Shown: piece after piece, positions 9,298-17,784 of the stretch
Numbering within the stretch: the stretch's first letter is position 1
How the letters are laid out: every line of letters begins with the position of its first letter
Origin: Pseudarthrobacter oxydans
GTDB taxonomy: Bacteria; Actinomycetota; Actinomycetes; Actinomycetales; Micrococcaceae
DNA: 64,000 nt
Assembly (NCBI RefSeq): GCF_013314975.1
Contig: NZ_JABTYH010000004.1
Location: forward strand, 62,001-126,000
Direction of reading: 5' to 3'
Notes under the pieces: generated by a model
Told to the model about the DNA's origin: nothing
The model's input: only the letters and a program-made list of their open reading frames with translations
The model's database searches: none
Position numbers and translations under genes: made by a program

Positions 9298-10150
9298 GCA
9301 ACTCCCCCGTCTTGCGGGCGACGATGGTGTAGGTGCAGGGCACGAGGTCGCGCTCAGCTTCGGGCCAGGCGAAACCGTCCGGCACCTCCATCATGCGGGG
9401 CGAGAACTTCCACGGAAGGGTTTTCCCCTCCTCTAGGCGGAGAATCTGCAGGCCGGCTCCTATAAGGGAGTTGATGATTTCGGACAAGGGTTGCGCCCAC
9501 TCGTAAGTCCGCGGGTGGGCCACCTTGCCGTCACCCGCGTAGGTGCTTTCGTCGTCCCATATCAGCGCCTCGCCGGTGCCGAAGTACGGGTAGCGGAGCT
9601 GCAGCCCCTCGGCGTTCTCATCAAGGGCGTACAGGATGGGATGGCCGTCCCGGATGTAGAAGGTGCCTCCGGCCCGCAGAAGCCCTGCCACCTGGGCAGC
9701 CCAGCGGTCCAGGTCCGGCAGCCAGGTGATGGTTCCGATGCTGGTGTACACCAGGTCAAAAGAGCCCACGACGGCGGCCCGGGCGTCGAGGACGTCCGTC
9801 TCCACCCACGTGGCGTCAAGGCCAAGACGCGCGGCCAGGTTGGCTGCGGACGCCAGTGCGGCCGGGGAGAAGTCGACGCCGGTGACCCGGGCCCCAGCCC
9901 TGGCCAGGGACAGCGTGTCCGTTCCGATGTGGCACTGAAGGTGGCACACATCCAGGCCTGAGACCGTCCCGTCCGGGAGGAACGGCGCCAGTGCAGCCAG
10001 GTCCGTCCGGACCACGCTGGTCAGGTGGTCCGGATCGTCCAGAGCACCGGTGCAGTACGCCTCCTCGTGCAGGGGGACCCGGTCCTCCCAGTTGGCCAGG
10101 TTGCTGGCGCGTGCGGAATCCCAGTCGATGTCACTGTGGCCTTCACTCAT
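9287..10150 (-). CDS. Class I SAM-dependent methyltransferase
   Basis: 287 aa. The Rossmann core starts with the SAM-binding motif LDVCHLQCHIGTDTLSLAR (a variant of the usual E/DxGxGxG loop, CHIGTDT here). It is followed by VTGVDFSPAAL (acidic residue that binds the ribose) and VETDVLDA, and by DLVYTSIGTITWLPD at motif IV. The N-terminal part (DWDSARASNLANWEDRVPLHE) matches stand-alone methyltransferases of unknown substrate common in actinobacteria. Start ATG at 10150. The GNAT gene lies just upstream on the same strand, 10 nt away, so the two are probably co-transcribed. Substrate unknown. Confidence 0.85.
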   Translation of the reverse strand: MSEGHSDIDWDSARASNLANWEDRVPLHEEAYCTGALDDPDHLTSVVRTDLAALAPFLPDGTVSGLDVCHLQCHIGTDTLSLARAGARVTGVDFSPAALASAANLAARLGLDATWVETDVLDARAAVVGSFDLVYTSIGTITWLPDLDRWAAQVAGLLRAGGTFYIRDGHPILYALDENAEGLQLRYPYFGTGEALIWDDESTYAGDGKVAHPRTYEWAQPLSEIINSLIGAGLQILRLEEGKTLPWKFSPRMMEVPDGFAWPEAERDLVPCTYTIVARKTGELPTP

Positions 10151-10160
10151 GCTGGCGAGT

Positions 10161-10676
10161 CTATGCCGGGCCTGCAGGACGTGTGCCGTCCCGGACCATG
10201 CGGAATTCAGGCAGCGACTCCCACTCCGGTGGCAGCGTGTTGCGCTTACCGTCAGGCCGGAAGCCCTGCTTGACGTAGAAGGCCAGCGCTCGCGGGTTGT
10301 CCTCCACCACCCAGAGGTAGGCCGGTCCGTCGCCGATGGCGGCACGCATCAGCGCTGCGCCGAGCCCTGTTCCGTACGTCCGGCGGAGGGTGTAGATCGA
10401 GTACAGCTCCAGCGCTTCGGGGCCGTCGTCGTCGCGGCCGGGCCCGGCGTCCGCGAAGCCCACCAGTTCGTTGTTGGCATCCACGGCGATGATCCGCGGA
10501 TCGGGAACGGCCAGGTGCGGCCGGCGCCGTTCCACCCGTTCCGGGATGCTGGCCCTGCGTCCGCGGAAGAAACCGGGTGAGAGCAGGTGCGGGTAGCACT
10601 CCTCATGCGCCAGCGTCTGCATGAGGACCACTGCCTCCGCGTCCTCCGCTGCGGCCTGGCGAAGCTGAAAGTCCAT
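10161..10676 (-). CDS. GNAT-family N-acetyltransferase
   Basis: 171 aa. The acetyl-CoA site is recognisable as LYSIYTLRRTYGTGLGAALMRAAI (motif A, R/Q-x-x-G-x-G/A form, about residues 91-114). Motif B follows as LWVVEDNPRALAFYVKQGFRPDG, where the Asn and Tyr are typical of RimI-like enzymes. It transfers an acetyl group from acetyl-CoA to an amine on an unknown protein or small molecule. It is the first gene of a likely pair with the methyltransferase downstream on the same strand. Confidence 0.88.
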   Translation of the reverse strand: MDFQLRQAAAEDAEAVVLMQTLAHEECYPHLLSPGFFRGRRASIPERVERRRPHLAVPDPRIIAVDANNELVGFADAGPGRDDDGPEALELYSIYTLRRTYGTGLGAALMRAAIGDGPAYLWVVEDNPRALAFYVKQGFRPDGKRNTLPPEWESLPEFRMVRDGTRPAGPA

Positions 10677-10699
10677 GGCGCCAGCCTAACCAGTAGCGG

Positions 10700-11593
10700 T
10701 CACGCCTTATGAACCGCCCCGGCCGGAGAGCCGGAAGACTCCAGTACAAAGCGGTGCGCCCAGGACCTGAGACGTGTAGGCACCACTCCGTATTGCGCGG
10801 CCAGATCTGCCACCTCCAGCCGTGAATCGTAGGTCTCCAGCAGCGCAAGGAACCCGGCCAGCAGGTCCGGCATGCCGGGGATGGGCTGACCCGGGGGAAC
10901 CGTCCGCACCGGAATACTGCGCCTGAGCTCCTGCTCAAAAGCCTCCACCACATCACGCCAGGACACCGCCTCCGGCCCGCCGAGGACCAGTACCCGGCCG
11001 TCCCATTCCGGGTGTTCCACCGCCGCCAGCACGTACTGTGCCACATCCCGCATGGCCACCAGGGAATGCTGACGCCTGCCCTCCCCCACGAGCGTGACCG
11101 GCTGGCCGGAAAGAGCCGGTATCCCCACCACGAGGACCGGCAGCTTATCCATGAAAAGGTTGGGCTGGATGATGGTCCAGGACATCGTGCTGCCGCGCAG
11201 CAGCAGCTCGGTCTCACCTTTGGCGGCCATGAAGGGGTTCGGACTGGCGGGGCTGGCGCCGAGGTTGGACACAAAGATAAAACGGCCGACGCCGGCACTG
11301 CTGGCTGCCTCAATAAGGTTCCGGTTGCCGAGGCGGTCCACGGAGTCCACAGTGTCCCCGCCGCGGCGGGCAGAGGAATTGGCTGTGGTCACCACGGTGT
11401 CCACCCCGTCACAGGCCACCGCGAGGGAGGCAGGGTCCTTCAAATCACCGGTGACTGGCTCGGCGCCGGCCATCACCAGGGCCTCCTGCGCCGCCCCTTG
11501 ACGGACCAGGATCCTCACCCGGAACCCCTTGGCGAGCAATGTATGGACAATCAGGCCACCCAACTGGCCGGTGGCCCCCGCGACAAGAATCAT
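10700..11593 (-). CDS. NmrA-like NAD(P)-binding oxidoreductase
   Basis: 297 aa. Begins directly with the dinucleotide-binding loop MILVAGATGQLGG (GxxGxxG), then RILVRQG (an Arg that suits NADP) and a Rossmann fold with GVDTVVTTAN and VSNLGA. The extended atypical SDR (NmrA/HSCARG) group includes quinone reductases and redox-sensing regulators; a catalytic YxxxK is not obvious. The C-terminal 90 residues form a helical cap. The start overlaps the stop of the NTF2-like gene by 4 nt, so the two genes are translationally coupled and probably under the divergent TetR regulator. Confidence 0.85.
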   Translation of the reverse strand: MILVAGATGQLGGLIVHTLLAKGFRVRILVRQGAAQEALVMAGAEPVTGDLKDPASLAVACDGVDTVVTTANSSARRGGDTVDSVDRLGNRNLIEAASSAGVGRFIFVSNLGASPASPNPFMAAKGETELLLRGSTMSWTIIQPNLFMDKLPVLVVGIPALSGQPVTLVGEGRRQHSLVAMRDVAQYVLAAVEHPEWDGRVLVLGGPEAVSWRDVVEAFEQELRRSIPVRTVPPGQPIPGMPDLLAGFLALLETYDSRLEVADLAAQYGVVPTRLRSWAHRFVLESSGSPAGAVHKA

Positions 11594-12039
11594 GATGGTG
11601 CCTGCTCCCTGGAGTCCGGGGTGTTCCCCAGCACCCGGCTGACTGCTGCGTTGACGTCGCCGCTGGCGTCCTCCACCGGTTCGAGGTAGAACCGGGCGGA
11701 CGAAACGAGCCCGTTGGTGACGCTGAAAATGACCACGCCGCGCATCAGGAAGGGAGCGCCGTCGTGCCGTGTCCCGGCCATCTCCCACTCGGTCCACAGG
11801 GTGTCATCCTGTAAGGCGGTCCCGCGGACGCGCGCGCGAATATCCGGAACCTGGGAGAAAATCTCCACCCAGTTCTTGCGGACCTGGTCCTGACCGCGGA
11901 AGCCGCGCTGCGGGTGGGCGGGGGTCTCATTGAAGTAGTCCGGGGAGAAGCAGGCCGCAAGATCGTCCAGCCGGTGGGCGTTCACGGCACCGAGCAATCG
12001 CTGCAATACCTCTTCCGCGGGAGCTGCCGTTCCCATCAT
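11590..12039 (-). CDS. NTF2/SnoaL-like polyketide-cyclase-fold protein
   Basis: 149 aa. SnoaL-type fold: an N-terminal helix (EEVLQRLLGAVNAHRLDDLAACFSPDY), then RGFRGQDQVRKNWVEIFSQVPDIRARV and a strand-rich end. Members bind or isomerise small hydrophobic molecules; the ligand is unknown. A GAGGA ribosome site suits the ATG at 12039 best (6-nt spacing); an adjacent ATG at 12036 and a GTG at 12045 are alternatives. It is the first gene of a two-gene operon with the NmrA-like enzyme and diverges from the TetR gene across a palindromic operator. Confidence 0.8.
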   Translation of the reverse strand: MMGTAAPAEEVLQRLLGAVNAHRLDDLAACFSPDYFNETPAHPQRGFRGQDQVRKNWVEIFSQVPDIRARVRGTALQDDTLWTEWEMAGTRHDGAPFLMRGVVIFSVTNGLVSSARFYLEPVEDASGDVNAAVSRVLGNTPDSREQAPS

Positions 12040-12059
12040 TCCCACTCCTCGAATGATTT

Positions 12060-12083
12060 GATACAGTCGCCTGTATCTGATAC
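12060..12083. promoter_or_regulatory. TetR operator palindrome
   Basis: GATACAG-TCGC-CTGTATC (12060-12077) is a perfect 7-bp inverted repeat. It overlaps a second near-palindrome, GTATC-T-GATAC (12073-12083). It lies centrally in the 50-bp gap between the divergent NTF2-like and TetR genes, the usual place for an autoregulatory TetR operator. Binding by the neighbouring TetR is inferred. Confidence 0.75.
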
Positions 12084-12089
12084 TCCAGC

Positions 12090-12794
12090 ATGGAACGAAT
12101 AATGGCAGACGTCAAGGGTAAGCGCCGGTACAACGCCAGCGGGCGGCAGGAGCAGGCCCGGCGGAACAGGGCCGCCATCCTCCAGGCAGCCGAGCGGCAG
12201 CTCAATAGGGGTGGTTACGCCGGCACCACGGTTGCAGCCGTGGCCGGCGAGGCCGGCGTTTCGGTGGAAACGGTATACAAGGCCTTCGGCGGCAAGGCGG
12301 GCCTGGTCCGTGCCCTCTACGAGCGGAATCTGGCCGGCGCCGGCACTGTTTCCGCGTATATGCGCTCAGATGCCATGCGGGAACGTGAATCCGAGCCGGC
12401 GGCGGTCCTGCGGGAGTGGGGCCTCCTTACCGCCGAGGTGGGTTCGATGGTTACGCCGGTCCGGCTGCTGATGCGTGCGGCCGCCGTCAACGACCAAGAA
12501 ATGGCTGCGCTTCTCGAGGACATCGAGCATGACCGCCTCAGACGAATGCGGCACCACGCCCGGTATCTTAGGGCCCGCGGCTACCTCCGCGATGGCGTCT
12601 CAGCGGCTGAGGCAGCCGACGTCCTCTGGGTCTGCAGCTCGGCCGAGCTTTACGAGCTCCTCGTGCTGAAGCGCGGCTGGTCCCAGCCACGCTTCGCCCG
12701 GTACATCACCAGCTACATGTCGGCTTCCCTGCTGCCGGTGACCGCCCAGGGCGGGCCCGGCGGAAGGCCTGCCCCGCCCGAAGAAACCACGTAA
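12090..12794 (+). CDS. TetR-family transcriptional regulator
   Basis: 234 aa. The N-terminal helix-turn-helix is clear: RNRAAILQAAERQLNRGGYAG, then TTVAAVAGEAGVSVETVYKAFGGKAGLV (about residues 25-75). A helical ligand-binding domain and an unstructured Pro/Gly-rich tail follow. The start is either ATG 12090 or ATG 12102 (MADVKGK); the latter leaves more room after the operator. It probably represses the divergent NTF2-like/NmrA operon and itself. The inducer is not known, but the target genes suggest a small hydrophobic or quinone-like compound. Confidence 0.88.
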   Translation: MERIMADVKGKRRYNASGRQEQARRNRAAILQAAERQLNRGGYAGTTVAAVAGEAGVSVETVYKAFGGKAGLVRALYERNLAGAGTVSAYMRSDAMRERESEPAAVLREWGLLTAEVGSMVTPVRLLMRAAAVNDQEMAALLEDIEHDRLRRMRHHARYLRARGYLRDGVSAAEAADVLWVCSSAELYELLVLKRGWSQPRFARYITSYMSASLLPVTAQGGPGGRPAPPEETT

Positions 12795-12900
12795 GGCGAA
12801 AGCCCCGGTTCAGCACCCACCTGGTTGTCATCGTCCCCAGTTCCCCGAGGCCGGTCTCTCATTGGTGCCGGTGCTCGGGCTGGCCCTCGTCTGGTCCGCC

Positions 12901-12923
12901 CGCGAACAGTATGGCTGTTCGCG
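12901..12923. terminator. Hairpin between the TetR and cupin genes
   Basis: CGCGAACAG (12901-12909) pairs perfectly with CTGTTCGCG (12915-12923) around a 5-nt loop, in the 148-nt gap between two convergent genes. It is a likely bidirectional terminator, without a U-run. The rest of the gap shows nothing recognisable. Confidence 0.65.
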
Positions 12924-12942
12924 CGGCTTCGCGTCACCGAGA

Positions 12943-13278
12943 CTACCGGTCGGTCTTGACCACCGTGAACAGCACCGCTGAGTCCTCCTCGGCCTCGAGG
13001 CTGTGCAGCCCGTCCGGAACGATCAGGAGGTCCCCGGCTTTGCCCTGCCATGCCGCGCCGCCGGACTTCAGCCACACAGACCCCCTAATCACGTACACCG
13101 TGGCCTCTCCCGGGTTCTGGTGTTCGCTGAGCTGGGTGCCGGCGCGGAAGGCCATAACGGTCTGGCGTAGCTTTTTCTCATGGCCGCCGAACGCCGTATC
13201 CGCCGCCCGCCCGCTGGAAGCCGCCACCGCTGCCTCAAGCTGTTGGCGTGCCAGGGCATCAATCGATATCTTCTGCAT
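12943..13278 (-). CDS. Small single-domain cupin protein
   Basis: 111 aa. A cupin barrel spans about residues 35-105: QLSEHQNPGEATVYVIRGSVWL is motif 1 (only the first metal-binding His remains, with a Glu) and PDGLHSLEAEEDSAVLF is motif 2 with its His. The N-terminal 30 residues are helical and Ala-rich. Such proteins bind a metal or small ligand; some are isomerases or dioxygenases. There is no operon partner, so no pathway can be proposed. Confidence 0.8.
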   Translation of the reverse strand: MQKISIDALARQQLEAAVAASSGRAADTAFGGHEKKLRQTVMAFRAGTQLSEHQNPGEATVYVIRGSVWLKSGGAAWQGKAGDLLIVPDGLHSLEAEEDSAVLFTVVKTDR

Positions 13279-13362
13279 GCGGACACCGTACCCATCAGGG
13301 ACAGCCAGAGCTAGGGCCCAGCGTCCCTATCACTGGCCTTAGCAAGCTTGTCCGCCAGCCCC

Positions 13363-14229
13363 TTACAGCTTCGGGATCAGGACCGGGGTATTTTTCTTAT
13401 ATTCCTCGTACTCGCGCTCGCCGCCCCACTTCTTGTCCGCCTTCTTCTCCAGGAGCGGGATGCCGCTGCCCTTGATCAGCAGCAGCGCCACGAACACCGG
13501 GGACAGCAGTGCCACCCACTGCCAGCCCTCCAGCACCGGCACGGCGATCAGGAGCACCCCGACCCAGAGCACAATCTCGCCGAAGTAATTGGGGTGCCGG
13601 GACTTTGACCACAGGCCCGTGGAGATGAACCTGCCCTCATTGGCCGGGTCGGCCTTGAACCGGCCCTTCTGGTTGTCCGCCACAGCCTCAATGCCGAAGC
13701 CAACAGCCCACACCAGGAAGCCTGCCAGCGCCCACCAGTCCAGCCCCACCCGGGTGGCGGAGGTAATCGCGATCCAGGCCGCTGCCGCGGTGAGGACAAC
13801 CCACAGGCCCTGCACGGTCCAGGTGTTCAGGAAGCGGAGGAAGGACGGCTTGATTTCGTCGAAGCGGTCGTCCTTGCCGTGCTTGCTGACGCGGCGGAAG
13901 AGGAAGCTTCCCAGCCGGAGGGCCCACACCACCACCATGGCCGCCAGCAGCAGGCCGCGCGCATCGACGCCCGGCGTGAGCAGGACCAGGAGGACGGTGA
14001 TGGAGATGTAGGTCAGGGCGCCGGTGAGGTCGTAGTACTTCTCGGTCTGCGCCTTGAACGCGGGAATAAAGGCCAGCCATTGAATGAGGAACGCCGCCGC
14101 CACCCCCAGCGCAAAGAGGGGGAAACCGCCCACGGCGGCACCACCCTGGCTGCCGGCGACGGCAACGAGAGCCCCCACCAGCACCGCAATGACAAAAATG
14201 ATGAGCGCCTTACGGTCCGAGTCCTTCAT
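13363..14229 (-). CDS. DUF1295 / steroid 5-alpha-reductase-family membrane protein
   Basis: 288 aa with about seven transmembrane helices. The C-terminal half has the conserved DUF1295 features: GLWSKSRHPNYFGEIVLWVGV (the R-HPNY-GE motif of NADPH-dependent membrane reductases and isoprenylcysteine methyltransferases) and a KADKKWG...Y-EYKKNTPVLIPKL end. The ATG at 14229 follows AAAGGAAC. It probably reduces or modifies a lipid in the membrane. It diverges from the MarR gene, which may regulate it; MarR proteins often control such flanking genes. Confidence 0.85.
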   Translation of the reverse strand: MKDSDRKALIIFVIAVLVGALVAVAGSQGGAAVGGFPLFALGVAAAFLIQWLAFIPAFKAQTEKYYDLTGALTYISITVLLVLLTPGVDARGLLLAAMVVVWALRLGSFLFRRVSKHGKDDRFDEIKPSFLRFLNTWTVQGLWVVLTAAAAWIAITSATRVGLDWWALAGFLVWAVGFGIEAVADNQKGRFKADPANEGRFISTGLWSKSRHPNYFGEIVLWVGVLLIAVPVLEGWQWVALLSPVFVALLLIKGSGIPLLEKKADKKWGGEREYEEYKKNTPVLIPKL

Positions 14230-14354
14230 GAGGATGTTCCTTTCGCACGCCGGGCCGGAAGCCGCAGGAGGCACCGGCGCAACCGCCTATTCAAACTGAT
14301 TTGATTACAAGCTTATCTAATTACTATATAGACTAGCGAAGGAGAGGAGGAACC

Positions 14355-14816
14355 ATGAGCGCACGCACGTACCATCCGGCCGCCCTTGCCCTACAGGCAG
14401 TGCTGGCACTGGCCAACGAGACCGAACGCGAAGTGGCAGGCAGGCTGGGGCTGAACCTCACCGACTACCGCGCCCTCTCCGCCCTGTCCCAGTCCGGACC
14501 CCTGACGGTGGGGAACCTCGCTGTGAAGCTGGGCGCCACGGCCGCCACCACCACCGCGATCGTCAACCGGCTGCAAACCCGCGGCTACGCCGAACGCCTC
14601 CGGGGCGGAGGCGACCGCCGCCATGTCAACGTCAGCGCCACCGCCGCCGCCTCCCGGGACATCATGCACCTGATGCGGCCCCTCATGGACGCCACCAACC
14701 GGCACATCGAATCGCTGCCCGCCGCCCAGCAGGACGCCGTGGCCGGGTTCCTCCACACCGCCCAGCGCCTCATGCAGGACCACCTGCACACGCTTACACC
14801 AAAGGACACCGCTTGA
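14355..14816 (+). CDS. MarR-family transcriptional regulator
   Basis: 153 aa. A winged helix lies in the middle: LNLTDYRALSALSQSGPLTVGNLAVKLGATAATTTAIVNRL (helices 2-4), then the wing RGGGDRRHVNVSATA (DxRxxxV form, about residues 80-98). AGGAGAGGAGG precedes the ATG. The upstream 125 bp shared with the DUF1295 gene is AT-rich (TTGATTACAAGCTTATCTAATTAC) and should hold promoters and operator, but no clean palindrome was found. The stop codon overlaps the TTG start of the acyl-CoA ligase, so regulator and ligase are coupled. Confidence 0.87.
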   Translation: MSARTYHPAALALQAVLALANETEREVAGRLGLNLTDYRALSALSQSGPLTVGNLAVKLGATAATTTAIVNRLQTRGYAERLRGGGDRRHVNVSATAAASRDIMHLMRPLMDATNRHIESLPAAQQDAVAGFLHTAQRLMQDHLHTLTPKDTA

Positions 14817-16681
14817 GAGAGTTCTCCACCCCGCTGCTGGTTGAACCGTCCAGCCACCGGAACGCCACGGAGCTGCTGATGCAGCGGTTCCGGACGTCCC
14901 CGGACCACGTCGCCTTCGAGGTGCGCGCTTCCGAAGGCGCCATCACGGACCCGTGGCGCCAGGTGACCACCCGGCAGTTCGTCGGGGAGGTGCGCGCCCT
15001 TGCCAAAGGCCTCATCGCCGCCGGACTGCAGCCCGGCGAATCCCTCGCCATCATGTCGCCCACCCGGTACGAGTGGGCGGTGGCGGACATGGCAGCGTGG
15101 TTCGCCGCCGCCGTCGTGGTCCCCGTCTACGAAACCTCCGCCCTGCCCCAGGTGGCCGCGGTCCTCGACGACGCCGCCGTCCGCCTGGCCATCGCTGGCA
15201 CCGCCGGGCATGCCCTCCTGCTGGAACAGGGCTTTGAACAGGCCGGACGGACCAGCCTGGGCGTCTGGACCATGGACCCGCGCCCCGGCGCGGACCTTGC
15301 CGAGCTGACGCAGCGCGGCGCCGGCGTCCCGGACAGCGCCGTCGAGGAGCGGCGCCTGCTGCCGGACCTCGACTCGGTGGCCACCATCGTCTACACCTCC
15401 GGCACCACCGCCGCCCCCAAGGGCGCCCTTATCACCCACGGCAACTTCGTGGGCCAGGTGCTCAACGTGGGCGCCGCCTACACGGGCGTGGTCCGCGAAG
15501 GCGGCAACACCGTCATCTTCCTGCCCATGGCCCACGTGCTGGCCCGCGGCCTGCAGCTGATCTGCCTGGCCAACGGCATGCGCATCGCCCACCTCTCCGA
15601 TCCCAGGGACGTGGTGCCCGCCCTCGGCGTCCTGAAGCCCACGTTCCTGGTGGTGGTCCCCCGCGTGCTCCAGAAGATCCAGGCGTCCGCTGCCGCCGCC
15701 GCAGCCCGTAAGCACCTGGGGCGGGTGTGGGTGGTGGCGCAGCAGACCGCGGTGGAGTGGGGCCGGTTCGCCGAAGCGCACGACGCCGACCCCTCCGTCC
15801 GCGCCCCGCTCGGCCTGCGTGCCAGGCATGCAGTGTTCGACCGCCTTTTCTACGCCCGGCTGCGCGCGCTGGTGGGCGGCCGCCTGGACTACCTGCTCTC
15901 CGGCGCCGCCGCACTGGACGCCGAGCTGTCCCTGTTCTTCCGCGGCCTGGGCCTGCCCGTCATCGAGGGCTACGGCCTCACGGAAACCACCGCGCCGCTC
16001 ACCGGGAACATGCCGGACGCCATCAGCGCCGGAACGGTGGGCGTCCCGATGCCCGGAACCACCGTGCGCATCTCGGACCGCGGCGAGGTGCTGGCCCGCG
16101 GCGTGGGCGTGTTCGCCGGCTACCGCAGGCCGGCGGACAACCAGGACGCGTTCACGGACGGGTACTTCCACACAGGGGACCTCGGAGAGCTCGACGAGCT
16201 GGGACGGCTCACCCTCAAGGGCCGGATCAAGGACGTGATTGTCACCGCCGGCGGCAAGACCATCACCCCGGCCATCTGGGAAGGCTATGTGGAGGGCGAT
16301 CCGCTCGTGGCCCACGCCGTCATGGTGGGCGAGGGCAAACCGTACCTGGGCGGCCTGGTGCTGCTGGACCCCGAGTCGGTCACGGCGTGGGCCGAGCGCG
16401 AGGGCATCAACGATCTCGCCGGGCTGCGGGTCCCGGACGACGGCTGCGCCGTCCAGATCGAGGACGCGCGCCTCCTCAGCACCATCGGCAAAGCGGTCAG
16501 TGCCGCCAACGCAAAGCTGGCCCGCTCCGAGCAGGTGCGCACGTTCGTGCTGCTGCTGGCCGACCTCAGCGAAGCCAACGGAATGGTCACACCCACCATG
16601 AAACTCAAACGCACCGCGTTCACCGAACGCGCCCGCCACATCGTGGAGAACCTCTACGCCGAGTCAAGGAGCCAAGCATGA
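14813..16681 (+). CDS. AMP-dependent acyl-CoA synthetase (long-chain fatty-acid--CoA ligase, FadD15-like)
   Basis: 622 aa. The adenylation core shows the P-loop IVYTSGTTAAPKGAL (about residue 193), GYGLTETTAPLTGN (A5, about 386), YFHTGDLGELDE (A7) and GRIKDVIVTAGGKTITP (A8, about 470). The last part is the mobile C-terminal domain. It activates a fatty acid with ATP to acyl-AMP and then to acyl-CoA. The start is a TTG that overlaps the MarR stop (TTGA), 6 nt after AAAGGA; I chose it because no ATG precedes the conserved N-terminus. The stop overlaps the ATG of the next gene, so the three genes form a tight operon. Confidence 0.9.
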   Translation: MREFSTPLLVEPSSHRNATELLMQRFRTSPDHVAFEVRASEGAITDPWRQVTTRQFVGEVRALAKGLIAAGLQPGESLAIMSPTRYEWAVADMAAWFAAAVVVPVYETSALPQVAAVLDDAAVRLAIAGTAGHALLLEQGFEQAGRTSLGVWTMDPRPGADLAELTQRGAGVPDSAVEERRLLPDLDSVATIVYTSGTTAAPKGALITHGNFVGQVLNVGAAYTGVVREGGNTVIFLPMAHVLARGLQLICLANGMRIAHLSDPRDVVPALGVLKPTFLVVVPRVLQKIQASAAAAAARKHLGRVWVVAQQTAVEWGRFAEAHDADPSVRAPLGLRARHAVFDRLFYARLRALVGGRLDYLLSGAAALDAELSLFFRGLGLPVIEGYGLTETTAPLTGNMPDAISAGTVGVPMPGTTVRISDRGEVLARGVGVFAGYRRPADNQDAFTDGYFHTGDLGELDELGRLTLKGRIKDVIVTAGGKTITPAIWEGYVEGDPLVAHAVMVGEGKPYLGGLVLLDPESVTAWAEREGINDLAGLRVPDDGCAVQIEDARLLSTIGKAVSAANAKLARSEQVRTFVLLLADLSEANGMVTPTMKLKRTAFTERARHIVENLYAESRSQA

Positions 16682-17109
16682 ACACCCGGACCAAAAGATG
16701 GCTGCTCTCCTACGCGGTCACCGCCGTGATCTTCGCTGTGCTGGACCTCGTCTGGATCAGCTTCGTGGCTAGCAACCTCTACCAAAGCCAGATCGGCCAC
16801 CTGATTGCCCCCAGGCCCAACGCTGCCGGAGCCGTGGCCTTCTACCTCATCTTTGTAGCAGGGATGGTGCACTACGGCGTCCGGCCCAACGACGCACACG
16901 CCACCCTGCGGCAGCGGGTCACAGGCGCGGCGCTGTTCGGCTTCTTCACCTATGCCACCTGGGCGCTCACGGCGTTTGCCGTGCTCAAGGACTTCCCCGC
17001 CGTCGTCGCCGTGACGGACATCCTCTGGGGCGCCGCGGCCTGCAGCCTGGTCACCTGGCTGACGGCCACCGTCCTGCGAAGGTTCCTCGCGAAGGACCGC
17101 GCGTCCTGA
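16678..17109 (+). CDS. DUF2177 family membrane protein
   Basis: 143 aa with four predicted transmembrane helices and conserved features of the family: an Asp/Trp pair in AVLDLVWISFVASNLYQSQIGHL, then FFTYATWALTAFAVLKDFP, and DILWGAAACSLVTWLTA near the end. Function is unknown in the family. ATGA overlap with the acyl-CoA ligase puts it last in the MarR/ligase operon, which hints at a lipid-related role. Confidence 0.85.
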   Translation: MNTRTKRWLLSYAVTAVIFAVLDLVWISFVASNLYQSQIGHLIAPRPNAAGAVAFYLIFVAGMVHYGVRPNDAHATLRQRVTGAALFGFFTYATWALTAFAVLKDFPAVVAVTDILWGAAACSLVTWLTATVLRRFLAKDRAS

Positions 17110-17138
17110 CCAACGCACCCTCCGCCGTCGTCATTCAG

Positions 17139-17714
17139 TTAAGCGTCCGCGATGTCCTGCAGCACCTCGTTATGGCGGAGGAACCACGGCTTGAACGGCG
17201 GATCAAAGCGGGCGAACCGGGGCGGCCCCACGGGCGCCAGCCCTACCAGGTTCAGCGCGGCCTGCAGCCCCTCGTTGTGCCGGGCAAACGCGGCCTCCGA
17301 ACCGCTGCCAGAGAACCGGACAACCGCTGTCAGGGAGCCGGGGACGGCACGGATTTTCACGTCGGGATTCTGCGGAACGGGTGCCGTCTCTGCGGTGAGC
17401 CCCGCAGGCAGCACAAAAGCAACGGAAAAATCAGTGGGTGTGCCGCCCTGCAGCGGGCCGCTTTGGAGCACGGGGGCGGTCATCGCCAGCTTCTGCGAGG
17501 CCCCCGGCGCCTGGATGACGGGCGCCGTCATGGCGAGCTTCTGCCGTTCGGTGTTGCTGCCGCTGATGTAGTTGAAGAGGTGCCTGAATGCGGCGTTCCC
17601 GGCACGGTCAAAAGTCGCGTTGACCTGGACTTCCGCCACAGCATAGGCGGGATAGCGGCGCAGCTCGAAGTGCGGGTAGCGCCTCACGAGCTCATAGGGT
17701 TGCTGTTCAGTCAT
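17139..17714 (-). CDS. SOUL family heme-binding-like protein
   Basis: 191 aa. Typical SOUL/HBP sequence: YELVRRYPHFELRRYPAYAVAEVQV at the start, then two copies of the QKLAMTAPV element (about residues 57-85) and a C-terminal LARFDPPFKPWFLRHNEV motif. Eukaryotic relatives bind heme or tetrapyrroles; the role in bacteria is not established, and no heme ligand can be named here. It is cytoplasmic, without a signal peptide, and convergent with the DUF2177 gene across 29 bp. Confidence 0.88.
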   Translation of the reverse strand: MTEQQPYELVRRYPHFELRRYPAYAVAEVQVNATFDRAGNAAFRHLFNYISGSNTERQKLAMTAPVIQAPGASQKLAMTAPVLQSGPLQGGTPTDFSVAFVLPAGLTAETAPVPQNPDVKIRAVPGSLTAVVRFSGSGSEAAFARHNEGLQAALNLVGLAPVGPPRFARFDPPFKPWFLRHNEVLQDIADA

Positions 17715-17784
17715 GGTCCCTCAGACCCTACGCCGCAAAGCCCCGGAGCGTAACCCGCGCGGCGCCATTGGGTAATGTCTGATC

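Noticed and set aside
14585..16639. A long open frame on the minus strand opposite the acyl-CoA ligase gene (and similar long antisense frames elsewhere).
   Set aside because: High-GC coding DNA leaves stop-free frames on the other strand. The predicted proteins are His/Gly/Arg-rich with no motifs, and the plus-strand genes explain these regions.
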